A stretch of DNA of 64,000 nt, from the NCBI GenBank assembly GCA_030144725.1, contig JASKMD010000028.1:4077919-4141918 (forward strand). The letters are read 5' to 3'. Under the pieces are notes generated by a model, which did no database searches, was not told the DNA's origin, and saw nothing but the letters and a program-made list of their open reading frames with translations. Made by a program: the position numbers and the translations under genes. Position 1 is the first letter of the stretch; every line of letters begins with the position of its first letter. The DNA comes from Haematococcus lacustris. Lineage: Eukaryota > Chlorophyta > Chlorophyceae > Chlamydomonadales > Haematococcaceae. Below are positions 37,162 to 49,810 of the stretch, piece after piece.

Positions 37162-40100
37162 GAGGTTAGCCAGGTGCTGGCTGGAGCCCCTGCCCCCATG
37201 CCTTCCAGCAGCACCGGCCTGGGGCAGATGCAGGGGGGGGCCCCAGCCAGCCTGGTGTTGGGGATGGAGGGGGGTGGGCTGGTGCTGGCGGCCGCTGGTG
37301 TGGATCAGGTGAGGTGGGAGGAGGGGGAGAGGGGGAGAGTGGGGGGAGGGGGGGAGGGGGGGGAGAGGGGGAGAAGGGGGGAAGGGGGAGAAGGGGGGAA
37401 GGGTGGGGAGAGGGGGAGAGGGAGAGAGGGGGGGGAGGGGGGAGAGAGGGGGAGAGGGGGTGGAGGGGGGGAGGGGGCCAGAGGGGGCCACCGCATGCGC
37501 TGAACCGAGGGGTTGGCTTGGGTGTGATCTGAGTGTGACATGGGTGTGACCTGAATGTGGTCGACGTGAGTGACCTGGGGTGTTGCAGGTGTCCCTGGCT
37601 GTGTACGAGCTAGATGTGGAGCTGCTGTTCAGCCAGGACCCCTTCAACGCGTTCTCCGCCGCCTCTCAGACCACTGCCGGGCTGGGCGGTGGCAGAGCAG
37701 CAGGCAGCACCTTTTCCTTCATCCGCCCAGCACACAGCCTGCACCGCCTGGCCCTCACCAGCCTGCCCCACGCCCCAGGTGAGCCACGCCTCTGCTGCTG
37801 CCACACCCAGGCCAAGCCACAGGAACTGGGGGCAGGGGGCTGGGGGCTGGGGGTAGGGGGCTGGGGGCTGGGGGCTGGGGGCTGGGGGCTGGGGGCTGGG
37901 GGCTGGGGGCTGGGGGCTGGGGGCTGGGGGCTGGGGGCTGGGGGCTGGGGGCTGGGGGCTGGGGGCTGGGGGCTGGGGGCTGGGGGCTGGGGGCTGGGGG
38001 CTGGGGGCTGGGGGTAGGGGGCTGGGGGCTGGGGGCTGGGGGCTGGGGGCTGGGGGCTGGGGGCTGGGGGCTGGGGGCTGGGGGCTGGGGGCTGGGGGCT
38101 GGGGGCTGGGGGCTGGGGGCTGGGGGCTGGGGGCTGGGGGCTGGGGGCTGGGGGCTGGGGGCTGGGGGCTGGGGGCTGGGGGCTGGGGGCTGGGGGCTGG
38201 GGGCTGGGGGCTGGGGGCTGGGGGGCTGGGGGCTGGGGGCTGGGGGCTGGGGGCTGGGGGCTGGGGGCTGGGGGGCTGGGGGCTGGGGGCTGGGGGCTGG
38301 GGGCTGGGGGCTGGGGGCTGGGGGCTGGGGGCTGGGGGCTGGGGGCTGGGGGCTGGGGGCTGGGGCTGGGGGCTGGGGGCTGGGGGCTGGGGGCTGGGGG
38401 CTGGGGGCTGGGGGCTGGGGGCTGGGGGCTGGGGGCTGGGGCTGGGGGCTGGGGGCTGGGGGCTGGGGCTGGGCTGGGGGCTGGGGGCTGGGGGCTGGGG
38501 GCTGGGGGCTGGGGGCTGGGGGCTGGGGGCTGGGGGCTGGGGGCTGGGGGCTGGGGGCTGGGGGCTGGGGGCTGGGGGCTGGGGGCTGGGGGCTGGGGCT
38601 GGGGGCTGGGGCTGGGGGCTGGGGGCTGGGGGCTGGGGGCTGGGGGCTGGGGGCTGGGGGCTGGGGGCTGGGGGCTGGGGGCTGGGGGCTGGGGGCTGGG
38701 GGCTGGGGGCTGGGGGCTGGGGGCTGGGGGCTGGGGGCTGGGGGGCTGGGGGCTGGGGGCTGGGGGCTGGGGGCTGGGGGCTGGGGGCTGGGGGCTGGGG
38801 GCTGGGGGCTGGGGCTGGGGGCTGGGGGCTGGGGGCTGGGGGCTGGGGGCTGGGGGCTGGGGGCTGGGGGCTGGGGGCTGGGGGCTGGGGGCTGGGGGCT
38901 GGGGGCTGGGGGCTGGGGGCTGGGGGCTGGGGGCTGGGGGCTGGGGGCTGGGGGCTGGGGGCTGGGGGTAGGGGGCTGGGGGCTGGGGGCTGGGGGCTGG
39001 GGGCTGGGGGCTGGGGGGTGGGGGGTAGGGGGCTGGGGGCTGGGGGCTGGGGGCTGGGGGCTGGGGGCTGGGGGCTGGGGGCTGGGGGCTGGGGGCTGGG
39101 GGCTGGGGGCTGGGGGCTGGGGGCTGGGGGCTGGGGGCTGGGGGCTGGGGGCTGGGGGCTGGGGGCTGGGGGCTGGGGGCTGGGGGCTGGGGGCTGGGGG
39201 CTGGGGGCTGGGGGCTGGGGGCTGGGGGTAGGGGGCAGGGGGCAGGGGGCAGGGGGCAGGGGGCAGGGGGCAGGGGGTAGGGGGCAGGGGGCAGGGGTTA
39301 GGGGGCCAAATACACCCGCCCCTCCTGAGCTGAGTGATTGCTGGGTGGTGGCTGCAGGGGGGCGCCCTGGACGCTGTCTGCACCTGCCCACACTGCTGCC
39401 TGGCCTGCCCCTCAACACCAGCCTGATGGTGCAGGTGGGTCTAGGAGGGGGGGGGGGGGGGCAGCAGGCTGGAGGGGCTCGACCTGGAGGTGTTGGTCCG
39501 GCCAGCCTGCCTGCCTGCCAGCCTGCCTGCCTGGGGCAGCACGCGAAGTGATGGAAGGGGGGCAGGCTGCTAGAGAGTGGCCCCCGCCCCCGCCCCCGCC
39601 CCCGCCCCCCACCTCTCTGACCGCTTGACGGTTGCCACACCTTCACCCCCTGCTGCGGCTGGCTGTGTGTCTGGCTGATGGGGACATGCGGCTGGTGGCA
39701 GGTGGCAGGCGGCGGCCTGGTGGCCCTCCTCCCTCTCTTCTGCTGCAGCCTGCTGGTGCACACCTTCCCAGCCTTGGGCTTGCTGCAGGTGGTGGAGAAG
39801 CAGTCAGGTAAGAGCCCCCCCCCCCCTGGCTCCTAACCCCCCTCTAACCCTAACCCGCAACCCTGACCCTGACCCTGCTCCCCGCCCCTCTCCCCCGCCC
39901 CAACCCCCTCCACTCCGCACCCTTGCACGATTCGTGTCATCCAGGCAGTCTCATAGGGCAGTCCGCAGGGCGGCCTCGGCGGGGGGCAGGGGGGGGCAGG
40001 GGGGGGGCAGGGGGGGGGCAGGGGGGGGGGCAGGGGGGGGGCAGGAGGGGGGCAGGGGGGGGGCAGGGGGGGGGCAGGAGGGGGGCAGGGGGGGGGCAGG

Positions 40101-40832
40101 GGGGGGGCAGGAGGGGGGCAGGGGGGGCCAGGTGCTGTGTCCTATCTTTGGGAGGGGGGGGGGGGCTGTGTGCTGAGGTCTGAAGGCTGAGGGGCGACTC
40201 CGCCTGTTTGGAGCCTGTTTTGGTGCCTATCTTGGTACCTGTTTTGGAGCCTGTTTTGGAGCCTCTTTTGGAGCCTGTTTGGGAGCCTGTTTGGGAGCCG
40301 TCAGCCTGCAGCTCAGGGGCAGGCAAGGAGGTGAGGTGAGGGGGGGGGGTGGCCCTGCTGCTGCTGTTGGTGGTGGTCGCAGGCCAGGCTGTGGTGGCTG
40401 CCTACGTCAAGGTGTTCAGTCAGGGCGCGGGTGAGGGCAGGGCCTCAGCCCCGCCTGCTTTCCACAAGGACGGCTACACGGACCTGCTGGGCAGGTGGGA
40501 ACCGGCCAGGGGCCATGCGCCATGCGTGTCATGCGAGCCATGCGAGCCATGCAAGCGCACATGCTCCAGGCTGCTGCTGCCACGAGGGGGGGCGTGTGCT
40601 GCTTCAACAACCAAGCTTGATGCAGGTCGTCATGATGCAGGCAAAAATGATGCAGGCAGTAAGACATGGTGGTGGTGGCGGTGGCGGTGCTGCTGCTGCT
40701 GCTGCTGACTGTTGCCTGCTGCCTGATGCCCCCAGGTTCGACTTCTGGAGCCTGAGTGACGGCCGGCCCCGCAAGGTGGCAGCGCTGGCAGTGCTGGTGG
40801 CGCACCCGGCACATGGGGAGACCGTGATGCAG
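37162..40832 (+). CDS. Conserved protein of unknown function (partial), [14 protein letters not shown] motif
   Basis: Six phase-consistent exons: 37162-37308, 37589-37778, 39358-39434, 39702-39807, 40383-40494, 40736-40832. They join to [10 protein letters not shown]..., [96 protein letters not shown] and [16 protein letters not shown]. From memory, a block of the form YVKV(Y/F)A...FYKDGYTDLRGRFDY...FA(I/L)LV...HG is conserved near the C-terminus of uncharacterised proteins in algae, other eukaryotes and some bacteria, preceded by a stretch like (L/V)LFS..PF...FS(F/Y)(I/V)RP; the order and spacing here agree. Function unknown. The 5' exons and the last exon are not resolved (candidate acceptors near 40948 and 42741). 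Introns 2, 4 and the one after 40832 are filled by tandem arrays. Confidence 0.7.
37310..37490 (+). repeat. GGGGGAGA-type purine tract in intron 1
   Basis: About 180 bp almost entirely G and A on the plus strand between exons 37162-37308 and 37589-37778. Confidence 0.9.
37829..39300 (+). repeat. (GGGGGCT)n heptamer array, about 1.4 kb
   Basis: Close to 200 units of GGGGGCT, interrupted rarely by GGGGGTA, GGGGCT or GGGGGGCT, ending as GGGGGCA units after 39235. It fills most of the 1,579-nt intron 37779-39357. The proline-rich minus-strand ORFs across it are artefacts of the repeat. Confidence 0.95.
39968..40132 (+). repeat. GGGGGGGCA-type array
   Basis: Runs of 6-10 G separated by CA or CAGGA, within intron 39808-40382. 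Followed at 40200-40300 by about eight units of GAGCCTGTTTTG. Confidence 0.9.
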
Positions 40833-41158
40833 GTTGGGAGGGGGGAGATGGGGAGGGGAGGGGGGGGCGGGGCGGGGGCCCGTGGGGCGGGGGCAACAAC
40901 CCAGGGCAGGGGGGCCCTGGTGAGTTCATGGTCGACTGAGTGGACCCACAGTCAACAGCGTGCCCTCCTCAGCATGTCCTCAGTTTGCTCCACAGTGAGG
41001 ACTCCTCCCCCCTGGCTCCGCTCCACCTGCTCCCTAGCCCACCCCTGGATCACACACAACAACAACACGCCCACACACCCTGGCCCTGCCTTGGCCCCCC
41101 CACCCCTCCAACACCCAAATCACCATAGTGGAACACATGGTCGCCTAAACCCACATAC

Positions 41159-42486
<1,328 letters not shown>

Positions 42487-42489
42487 GCA

Positions 42490-43529
42490 CCCCTTGGCCC
42501 TGCCATTTGCCCCCTCAAACCCTCAACAACAAAAAACATGACATTGGACAACATGGTCTTTCTAATGTCGAGCAATGTCCTGGGGTAGTGTGAGATCCAA
42601 GGATAGTGTGAGATTAACATGCTTGGCAGCATACTTGACCGGCACTGGCCTCGGCGTCCTCTCTAAGGCCCCTGCTGGTATGTCGAGTGGTGGGGCGCAG
42701 CTGCCTCTGAGTCAAGTAGTTTTCAGTACCTTGTGTTCCAGTGGCGACACAAGCGCCCATGCCAGCCTCCCTGCCTGCTGACATGTCCTCAAGCTCAAGT
42801 TGCGCGCGTGCACTGACCCCACCAGCCCTTTTTCTCTGTTCTCTCCTTAGTCTTTTACCTTCGGAGGTTGGCTTGTATCCACCCAAGCCCTACCTCCTTA
42901 GTGTAATAACTACTACTACCAGCCGCAACATGGGATGCCTTCCTTGCAGGTGCAGCCTCCGCCGCACTAGCGCTTGAGACCAGCCAAGCGTGGCGGCAGT
43001 GAAGAGCGGATGGCGCCACCAATGGCAACTGCCCAGGTCGCAGAATCATGTCCTGTGTGGGCAAGAGTGGAAGCACACCACACACTATGCGCCACCAACA
43101 CATCCACAGCTGCAGCCTATGAAGGTGGGGACCAAGCCAGGCGTGGCAGTAGTAAAGAGCGGATGGCGCCACAATGGCAGCTTCACAAGCCGCGGCACCA
43201 TGTCCTGTGTGCGCTGCCGTGCCTTATGGTGGTCAAGAGTGTGCCCTGGCCACGTTCCGTTGCTGTGAAGAGAGTGCCCTGGGTACGGTCTGCTGTGGCT
43301 ATGCGTGTGAGCCCTGCCCGTTGGCAGCTTAATGAAATGAATGGGTTGCGGGCAACATCGTGGCATGGACCGGCTGTAAGCGCATAATGGCAGTTAGCTG
43401 TTTAAGCATTAAGCTGCTGGTGTTGATGAGGTGCCCAGTGGTCTAGGAGGAACGTGCCATCGATGTGGGGTTGGCAGTCATCAAGGGTGCGACCGAGGAT
43501 GCTTCAACGTGTTTGTAAAAGCTGAGTGA
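42490..43529. other. No gene resolved; tandem duplication 42978-43320
   Basis: Copies of AAGAGCGGATGGCGCCA occur at about 43000 and 43155 in a diverged tandem duplication of about 155 bp. TGTAA at 42902-42906 could be the poly(A) signal of the gene ending after 40832. Confidence 0.4.
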
Positions 43530-43725
43530 GATTACCCACCGTCAAACATGGTGTTCCCTGTTGAATGAGTTTTGTTTCACTGCAAGCATATAGTATGGTG
43601 GCTTACACCGCTTAAGCCGTCAGCCGTTAGTGAGACTTAGACTCAGTAATGGACTTTTCGCAAGAGAGGGAGGTTTGTAGCGAACCGCGCCATGTACTAA
43701 TGGACGAGTCGATGTGGTGATGCGC
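43530..43725 (+). repeat. Direct repeat, copy 1
   Basis: Matches 44155-44303 closely (GATTACCCACCGT, GGCTTACACCGCTT, ACTCAGTAATGGACTTTTCG and GTACTAATGGACGAGTCG), with short insertions in this copy. The two copies flank about 430 bp that include the tRNA-like sequence. Confidence 0.8.
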
Positions 43726-44008
43726 CTCCTGCGTAACAGTGGGCCCCAACCATGTAACCTTGCCATAGTGATCATAGTGCATGTATAGTGATTCATGCAT
43801 GATTGTTGCAGATCTTGTCACTGGTTGTCAGTGAATGTGAGGCAATTCGATCAGAGCTCAAGGCGGTGTGTGGCACTAGGCCTAGCAGCCGCCCTGGACT
43901 CATAGCGTGCCATGTGTGTATTGTAATGTCGCAAATGCAGTGCCTTGTCACTCCCAGCGTAGGACTGCCAGGTCGGCGTCGGAGTGACGATACTATCCTG
44001 TGAATTGT

Positions 44009-44083
44009 GTGGTTATCAGGAGTCGAACCTGGGCGGGATGACGTCTATCGTCCATCTAGCACTCCTCTTTGCTAGATAACCAC
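44009..44083 (-). tRNA. tRNA-like sequence or tRNA pseudogene (75 nt)
   Basis: On the minus strand the ends pair as GTGGTTA/TAACCAC (7 bp), a D-arm-like TAGC/GCTA stem follows, and the T-arm reads CCAGG-TTCGACT-CCTGA with an exact B-box (GGTTCGACTCC). The A-box-like part is TAGCAAAGAGG. The anticodon arm is poor: a possible GATGG/ACGTC stem has a mismatch and the loop lacks the usual T33. It could be a degenerate tRNA or the head of a SINE. Confidence 0.35.
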
Positions 44084-44154
44084 TATGCTGCTAGACCATC
44101 TAAATCTAGCATCTAGATCTACGTAGATCTACGTAGATGGGACGGTCCCTAGAG

Positions 44155-44303
44155 ATTACCCACCGTAAAACATGTTGTTCCCTGTTGGTGGCTTACACCG
44201 CTTTAGCCGTCAGCCGTTAGTGTGACTTAGACTCAGTAATGGACTTTTCGCAAGAGAGGGAGGTTTGTAGCGCCATGTACTAATGGACGAGTCGATGTGG
44301 TGA
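44155..44303 (+). repeat. Direct repeat, copy 2
   Basis: Second copy of the sequence at 43530-43725. Just upstream, 44107-44138 contains the 12-bp palindrome ATCTACGTAGAT twice. Confidence 0.8.
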
Positions 44304-44481
44304 TGCAGCCCCAACGCTGCGTGGCAATGTAAGAGCGGAAACTGGTACACCTGTAACCTGCATCACGTTCAGCCACCAATGGCGATCGCTGGAGCGTCGC
44401 GTGCATCATCATGGGAAGTCCACGGTGGGAGGGGATGCGCAGTGTGCTTGTGTGGGTGGCGGTGATGCTGATGGCCAGTAG

Positions 44482-45769
44482 TCAGGTCCCACAAGGTCTC
44501 TTTGGCAAAATGTACCGTGAACCATTTGATGCCGCGCTTACACAGCCTTGATCAGCGAGCCTTTCCGATATGCCTACTGCATCAAAGGGCCTGCACGGCC
44601 TGGACGCCCACCAACCCTTGCCAAGTGTCCAGCTGGCAAGGCTACTGTAGATGGATGCGGCGTTCTGTTTTACGCGGGTGCTGGTAGGTACGGTACACAA
44701 CAGCGCTAGCGCGAGGGCCGGCGGTTATGTCGGTTAACCGGGTGGCTCGCATCTCGCATCGGGCTGCCGCAGCTCGCTCGCAACATGCCTAAGCGTTGCA
44801 ATGGCCCTACTCCTCCACCACATCAAAGCATATACTACGAGCTGCAGGCAGCATGTCCGAAGGAATTGTTTTTTGGGGGTCTCTCCTTCGACGACATTAT
44901 TGAGAGGGCTGATGAACGACGAGAGCTTCCTATGCTTTCTTATGCTTCCCTATGCTTCCCTTTGCTGTCCTATGCTTTCCGATCCTTCCTATTCTCACTA
45001 CGCTGACTGCGTCGGCCCATCGCTAATTATTGCCGCCAGTCTGCATCATTTGTGCCGCTGATGAACGTTGATGGTAGCTTGAAGGGATAAGAACAACCTC
45101 TTACATTTTCGCAGCCTAGTGAGCGCGAGATGATGGGGTAATTTAGACATGAGCATGGCAGGTATGTCTGGGTGATCTATGGGTGCTAATCCTAAGAATG
45201 ACGTTACCAAAAGTGTACGAGATTCTCGGGGCACACCGTTTGCATCTCTACAGGAGGTCAGCACGGCGTTTGATGCACTTCCTGCTCAAAAATAAGGTTT
45301 CTACGTACTGTGATTTTAAGAGCTTCCCAACCTGCGCAGGGCCGCTTTAATACACTGCAATTCCTTCCCGTGGGAGCTATGAGCATACGTCAAAGCTAGG
45401 GCGCAAAAAGTAGACGGATGCGTGGCAGCAACAAGCAACAAATCGATCTCAAAAATAGCACTGCAAATTTGCATGCCGGCACCCCATCACGGCACGCCGA
45501 CCGACCGACTAGTGACCGCTCTACCTCGCTCGTCGTTGCGGCGTTGTTGTATGCACATGCCCTACCATTAGGATGCAAGGAGTCACTGGTGCAAGGATAC
45601 CGCGGAGGGGGGCAAAGTTGACTTTAGCCCGTCCCTCGCAGGCCAAGCTGCGGAGCACCACGCCGCAGCGGGGCGTCGCGGATTGACCTCTTGGAGTGCA
45701 GTATACGCGACAAAAAGTGACGGTACATTTTTTTGAGCCATTTTACCTGACCTTGTGGGACCTGACCAG
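44482..45769 (+). repeat. 1.29-kb duplicated element, copy 1 (unexpanded)
   Basis: Matches 49811-52670 along its whole length, starting at GGTCCCACAAGGTCT and ending at ACCTTGTGGGACCTGAC. The two copies differ at roughly one position in five to ten by eye. This copy has the internal 314-bp segment once (about 45020-45340). Partial frames such as MPKRCNG(P/L)(T/P)PPPHQSIYYEL (44785) and VYATKSDGT (45707) are shared with copy 2, suggesting a former coding capacity, probably a transposon; no family was recognised. Confidence 0.75.
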
Positions 45770-46140
45770 TAGCACACCGAAAAGTCTCTGGCTAGAGGAG
45801 GGGTGTCAGTCCACATCTTCAACACCCTGCTCAATAATCTTGAGGCTTCACAGTACGGTCCTATTCCACCGCATATGCCTTAATGACCGCTGGCCAGGTT
45901 GCAGTCATCCATGGCATACCTTCGTAGTAATGACTCTACTCAGTTGGCAAAGTGTGCAACGACCGGAGCCTCATGATGATTTCCAGCATGCATGCATGCA
46001 TTTCTATGCATGCAGTTGTGGGCGCATGGGTGGGGATCCTCTTTGCCGCCGGGAGGCGTGCTACTAAACCCCATGGCGCTGCCCCCAACGAGCCTAATAC
46101 CGGCTCTATCTTTTACCTATGGACCTTTTTCTGAAAACAG
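45770..46140. other. No gene seen
   Basis: Unique sequence between repeats; only short frames. CATGCATGCATGCA-type palindromic repeat at about 45989-46012. Confidence 0.4.
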
Positions 46141-46424
46141 GCCAAATTCAAAGATTATTTAAACCTTCTTATGAAATTTGCCGGGGTTGGGCAGCAGCTT
46201 AGCGACCGCCAACCGCACTACGTGCCTCGTCGAAGTGCGCTTCAGGTTCAGGGCCACCAAGGAGGCGATGAGGCGCAGTAGCTTGCGCACACACTTTTTT
46301 AAGTTACTCGATTTATCTATGAGCGGGGGTCCTTCGGTGCCCACGTGCGGGGGTCCTCGTAGATACTTAAAGTAATTACAATTACTCCTTCGTGGCCCCG
46401 CACTTCAAGCGCACTTCGACCCAT
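46141..46424. repeat. Dispersed repeat with fold-back partner
   Basis: 46141-46318 is a direct copy of 49185-49358. The following 46331-46424 is a shorter copy of the same repeat in reverse orientation, so that TCGAAGTGCGCTT at about 46230 faces its complement near 46410, and 34 bp at 46331-46364 are the exact reverse complement of 49376-49409. Confidence 0.75.
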
Positions 46425-49184
46425 GCGCATTGCAAGAGCAGCGCAGCCATAGCCTGCAGGTGCCAGGAAGCACGCCTGAGGCCCTCGCCAAAGCAAGCCC
46501 GCCATCCGCCCGGACAAGCAGCCGGCCAGAGGCCATACCAGCCATACCAGCGGGACACTACAAGCAGCCAGGCAATGCAAGCATCCCAGATGGGATGAGA
46601 CCCCCTCAGCACAGCCCTCACAGCAAGACTTGACACATGGTGGTCTTCAGCTGCCAGGGCAGCAGTGGCGGTGCCCAGGGCTGCCTGACCCCAGCCACGT
46701 CACCAGGGGCCCTGTCACAGTGGCGGGCTCCGGACCTTCCCAGCCTCTAGTACCAAGGGAGGCGCAGGGCTGTGCGCTGGGCGCAAGGCGTCATGAGCGC
46801 TGCCGCAGGCGCCTGGTCCCAGCGCCGCAGGCGCTGCACCCGGAGCTCCAGCCTGCCTGACAGCAGCCCCTGGTGACGAGGCATGCCAGCCCCACTCGGC
46901 AGCTTCAGCAGGCTGGGCAGTCAGTGGCTGGCTGGGGACCTGTGAGTGGGCTGCCGGCTGCCTGGCTTGGGACGAGTAGTGGCTGCAGTTTTGGTCGGCT
47001 ACAGGGCTGGCAAGTGGTCTGCTGCCACTCCTGGGGGTTCAGCAGTGCAGAGTGCAGGCCCTGTGACAGTGCAGGCAGGTGAGGGGCTGGGGCACAGGGG
47101 CTGGGGCTGGGGCTGGAAGGAGGTGCTGCATGGCAGCCCTGTCAGGCAGAGGCTGAAAGATAAGGAGCTGAGACCCATCCCCATGGGCCGTTGTTGGGGA
47201 GGAGTGAAGGGTAGGGTGGGGCATGCAGAGCAGGGCAATGGGCAGTTCCAAGGGGCTTGTGGCTGGGATGGGGTGCAGTGAGCTGTTAGGCTCAGCGTCT
47301 GCAGCGCTTGTCTCCAGCTGCATGCAGCTAGCTGAGGCAGACCGTGGCCCAAATCACCAGTGACACCATGAAGGGGTAGGGAGCTGAGTGGGGGGCGCCC
47401 AATAGCCTGATATCCCTTCCCCCGTTAACACCCCCCCCAGCTCTGGTGCACAGCTCTGGTGCACAGTGGTAGCACAGTGGGGGTGTGGGGTGCGGGGTGA
47501 AAGGCAGCCAGGAGGGAGGTGTGCGTGTGTAGGGGTGAACTGGGGAGAGCGGCCAGATCAGGTTGAAGCCTAGTTGCCTAGTTCCATCAGGCACCGTATT
47601 CACTTACCTTGCGCCTGGATCATGAGAACCTGTCACCTTGCAGTGCACTGCCAGCAGTGAGTGGGAATGGGGGGCGGCGGTCAGCAGTAGTAGTAGCTGC
47701 CAGTGCTGGGGGCGCCCTGGATTAGGTATTGAATGAGGTATGTGGGGGGGTGGGGGGCCCACCATTGTGGGTCACCAGGGTTAGCGCTGAGGCTGGGTCA
47801 GACTAGGTCTAGGGATGCGCCAAGTGTGTTGTCCAGCACAGCTTGGAGCGCGATTTGATTACAGTGTGATGGTTGTTGGGAGTTAGGGTCACACTCACAG
47901 CTGTGTCACTGTCCTGGTCTAGGGGTCAGGGTTGCACTCTCCCTAGGCACACCCTGTCCTAATCTAGAGTTAGAGTTGCAGTTAGGCTGCATTTTAGGTC
48001 ACTAGGGTGTCCTGGTCAGCACCCTGACTCTGCAGCACTGCACACTGACTCTGACCCCCCAAACACACACACACACACTCTGCTGGGTGCTGAGATCATT
48101 GTGAGCAAGGGTGTGACGCAACTGAGCAACACAGTAGCTACCAGGTATTGCAGCCTGGTACAGGCTATGCCTCTTATTCATCACCTCAACCCCTGCACTG
48201 CTATTGTTGGCGTACTGTGTCAGCTAGTGGGGGAACAGTTGCAGCAAGCAGCGAGTCATTGAGCCCCTCCTCATGTCAGCCCCACTGTGCCTCCTCCTCA
48301 GCTGTTTGTCTTGCAGTGTCCGCCGTGGCTTGTCTGGAGTTACAGTCACCACATTTTCAGCCTGTGGGCCAGTTGGCTCAGGGGTGGGGCTAGATGATGC
48401 GTGGGTGACAATGGCGGAGGTGGTTGATCACATTGGGTGACGCGTGGGCCTGCATGACCTTGCTGCCCATCTCAGTAAACTCAAAGTATTCACTGAGGGG
48501 TGCCAAGGAGACTTGGAGGTGGAGGGAGTGTCTTCTTGACCTTGCGGCTCCTCTGGTAAGCCACAGTGATCACTGACACTCTCACACCAGACCTATGGAG
48601 GGAGTGTGTGGTGGGAGAGAGTTCACTGCCACACCTTGCAGGGTCTTAGGCACTAAAGCTATGGAGGTCAGCTGGTGAAAGAAGAGTTCCTGGTCGTGTA
48701 GGGTGAGAGTGAGTGGGGCTGGCCTTGTACAAGGTCAGCCGGGCTGCAAGGGGGTGCATGGGTTCAATGGAAACCTGTGCATGGCCAACAGCTTCCCATG
48801 TAAGGGCGTTACCTAGCACCATTGGTGATGTAATGTGGCCCCAGTCCCGTCCCGCATAGGCTGAAGATTGAAGGGGTCGTGGCTGGCCTGTCTCTGGGAA
48901 CGCAGGCTGGCTGAAATGTAATCGGGAAAAAGAAAATGGTTACACCCCTCAAGGGCTCTCAGCCATCAGGCTGCTCGCCCTCCCTCCCTATCCAGTGTGC
49001 AGGACCTGCTGCAACGCACCTCAAGTCAATTTGTACAACCACAGATGCCATATTCAGCGCCCAGCTTAGCTTCAGCCTACGCGCAGTCGCATACCACCTT
49101 GTGCAGTCAGTGTTGTGAATCTTCAGAGTTTCAGATTTTCAATTTTCAGATTTTCAATGAAAATGAAAGTGTGGACCTTTTTCC
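46425..49184. other. No gene recognised in 2.8 kb
   Basis: Mixed GC-rich sequence with short frames on both strands and no recognised motif. Exons of an unknown gene may exist, but no phase-consistent chain was found. Confidence 0.4.
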
Positions 49185-49412
49185 CAAAAACGCCAAATTC
49201 AAAGATAATTTGAACCTTCTTATGAAATTTGCAGAGGTTGGGCAGCAGCTTAGCGACTGCCAACCGCACTACGTGCTACGTCGAAGTGCGCTTCAGATTC
49301 GGGGCCACCAAGGAGGCGCTGAGGCGCAGTAGCTTGCAAACACACTTTTTTAAGTTACTTGTAATTACTTTGATTATCTACGAGGACCCCCGCACGTGGG
49401 CACCGAAGGCAA
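49185..49412 (+). repeat. Dispersed repeat, second copy
   Basis: Matches 46141-46318 (GCCAAATTCAAAGAT, TTGGGCAGCAGCTTAGCGAC, CACACTTTTTTAAGTTACT) and ends with the 34-bp block found inverted at 46331-46364. Preceded by TTTCAGATTTTCA motifs (49128-49165) like those near 10440-10500. Confidence 0.75.
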
Positions 49413-49514
49413 GATTGCTGGAGATTATTGAATCGAATTGATGGTCGTTGATGGTCGTTAGCCACCAGCAGGGCCCGCAACATTAGCACCACCACCAGCA
49501 CGGCCAGCAGCCTT

Positions 49515-49542
49515 CTCAATGGCGAGCCCCCTCGCCATTGAG
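49515..49542. other. Perfect 12-bp hairpin
   Basis: CTCAATGGCGAG (49515-49526) and CTCGCCATTGAG (49531-49542) around CCCC. Role unknown. Confidence 0.7.
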
Positions 49543-49810
49543 GACGCATCGCCGTGATAGCGAACTGCGCCTGCCATGCCTAGCGAGCCATGTACGCGGC
49601 GCTGAAGCCCAACGCATTTCGCCATCACCACCATGTTCATTGGCACTGCACACCACTCCGTGCCCCACTTTGCGGTGTCAAGATTTCAGCCCCGTGGCGT
49701 TGAGCGGTACAGCCTTTCAGAAGGGGTGGGGCCATCTGTCCAGGCTGGTTACAATATGTATGCTGCCTTCACAAACAAGTGGGCAAGAAGTGACGGTAAC
49801 AAGGCTGATG

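Noticed and set aside
37610..39763. 717- and 542-codon Pro-rich minus-strand ORFs
   Set aside because: They translate the GGGGGCT array and run antisense across well-supported exons of the plus-strand gene.
42742..42816. Last exon of the 37162-40832 gene
   Set aside because: An acceptor, a stop and a nearby TGTAA are present and the phase fits, but the encoded peptide does not resemble the expected C-terminus; kept only as a possibility.
49515..49542. Histone-type or bacterial terminator hairpin
   Set aside because: No histone gene or T-run nearby, and the sequence does not match the histone 3' hairpin.
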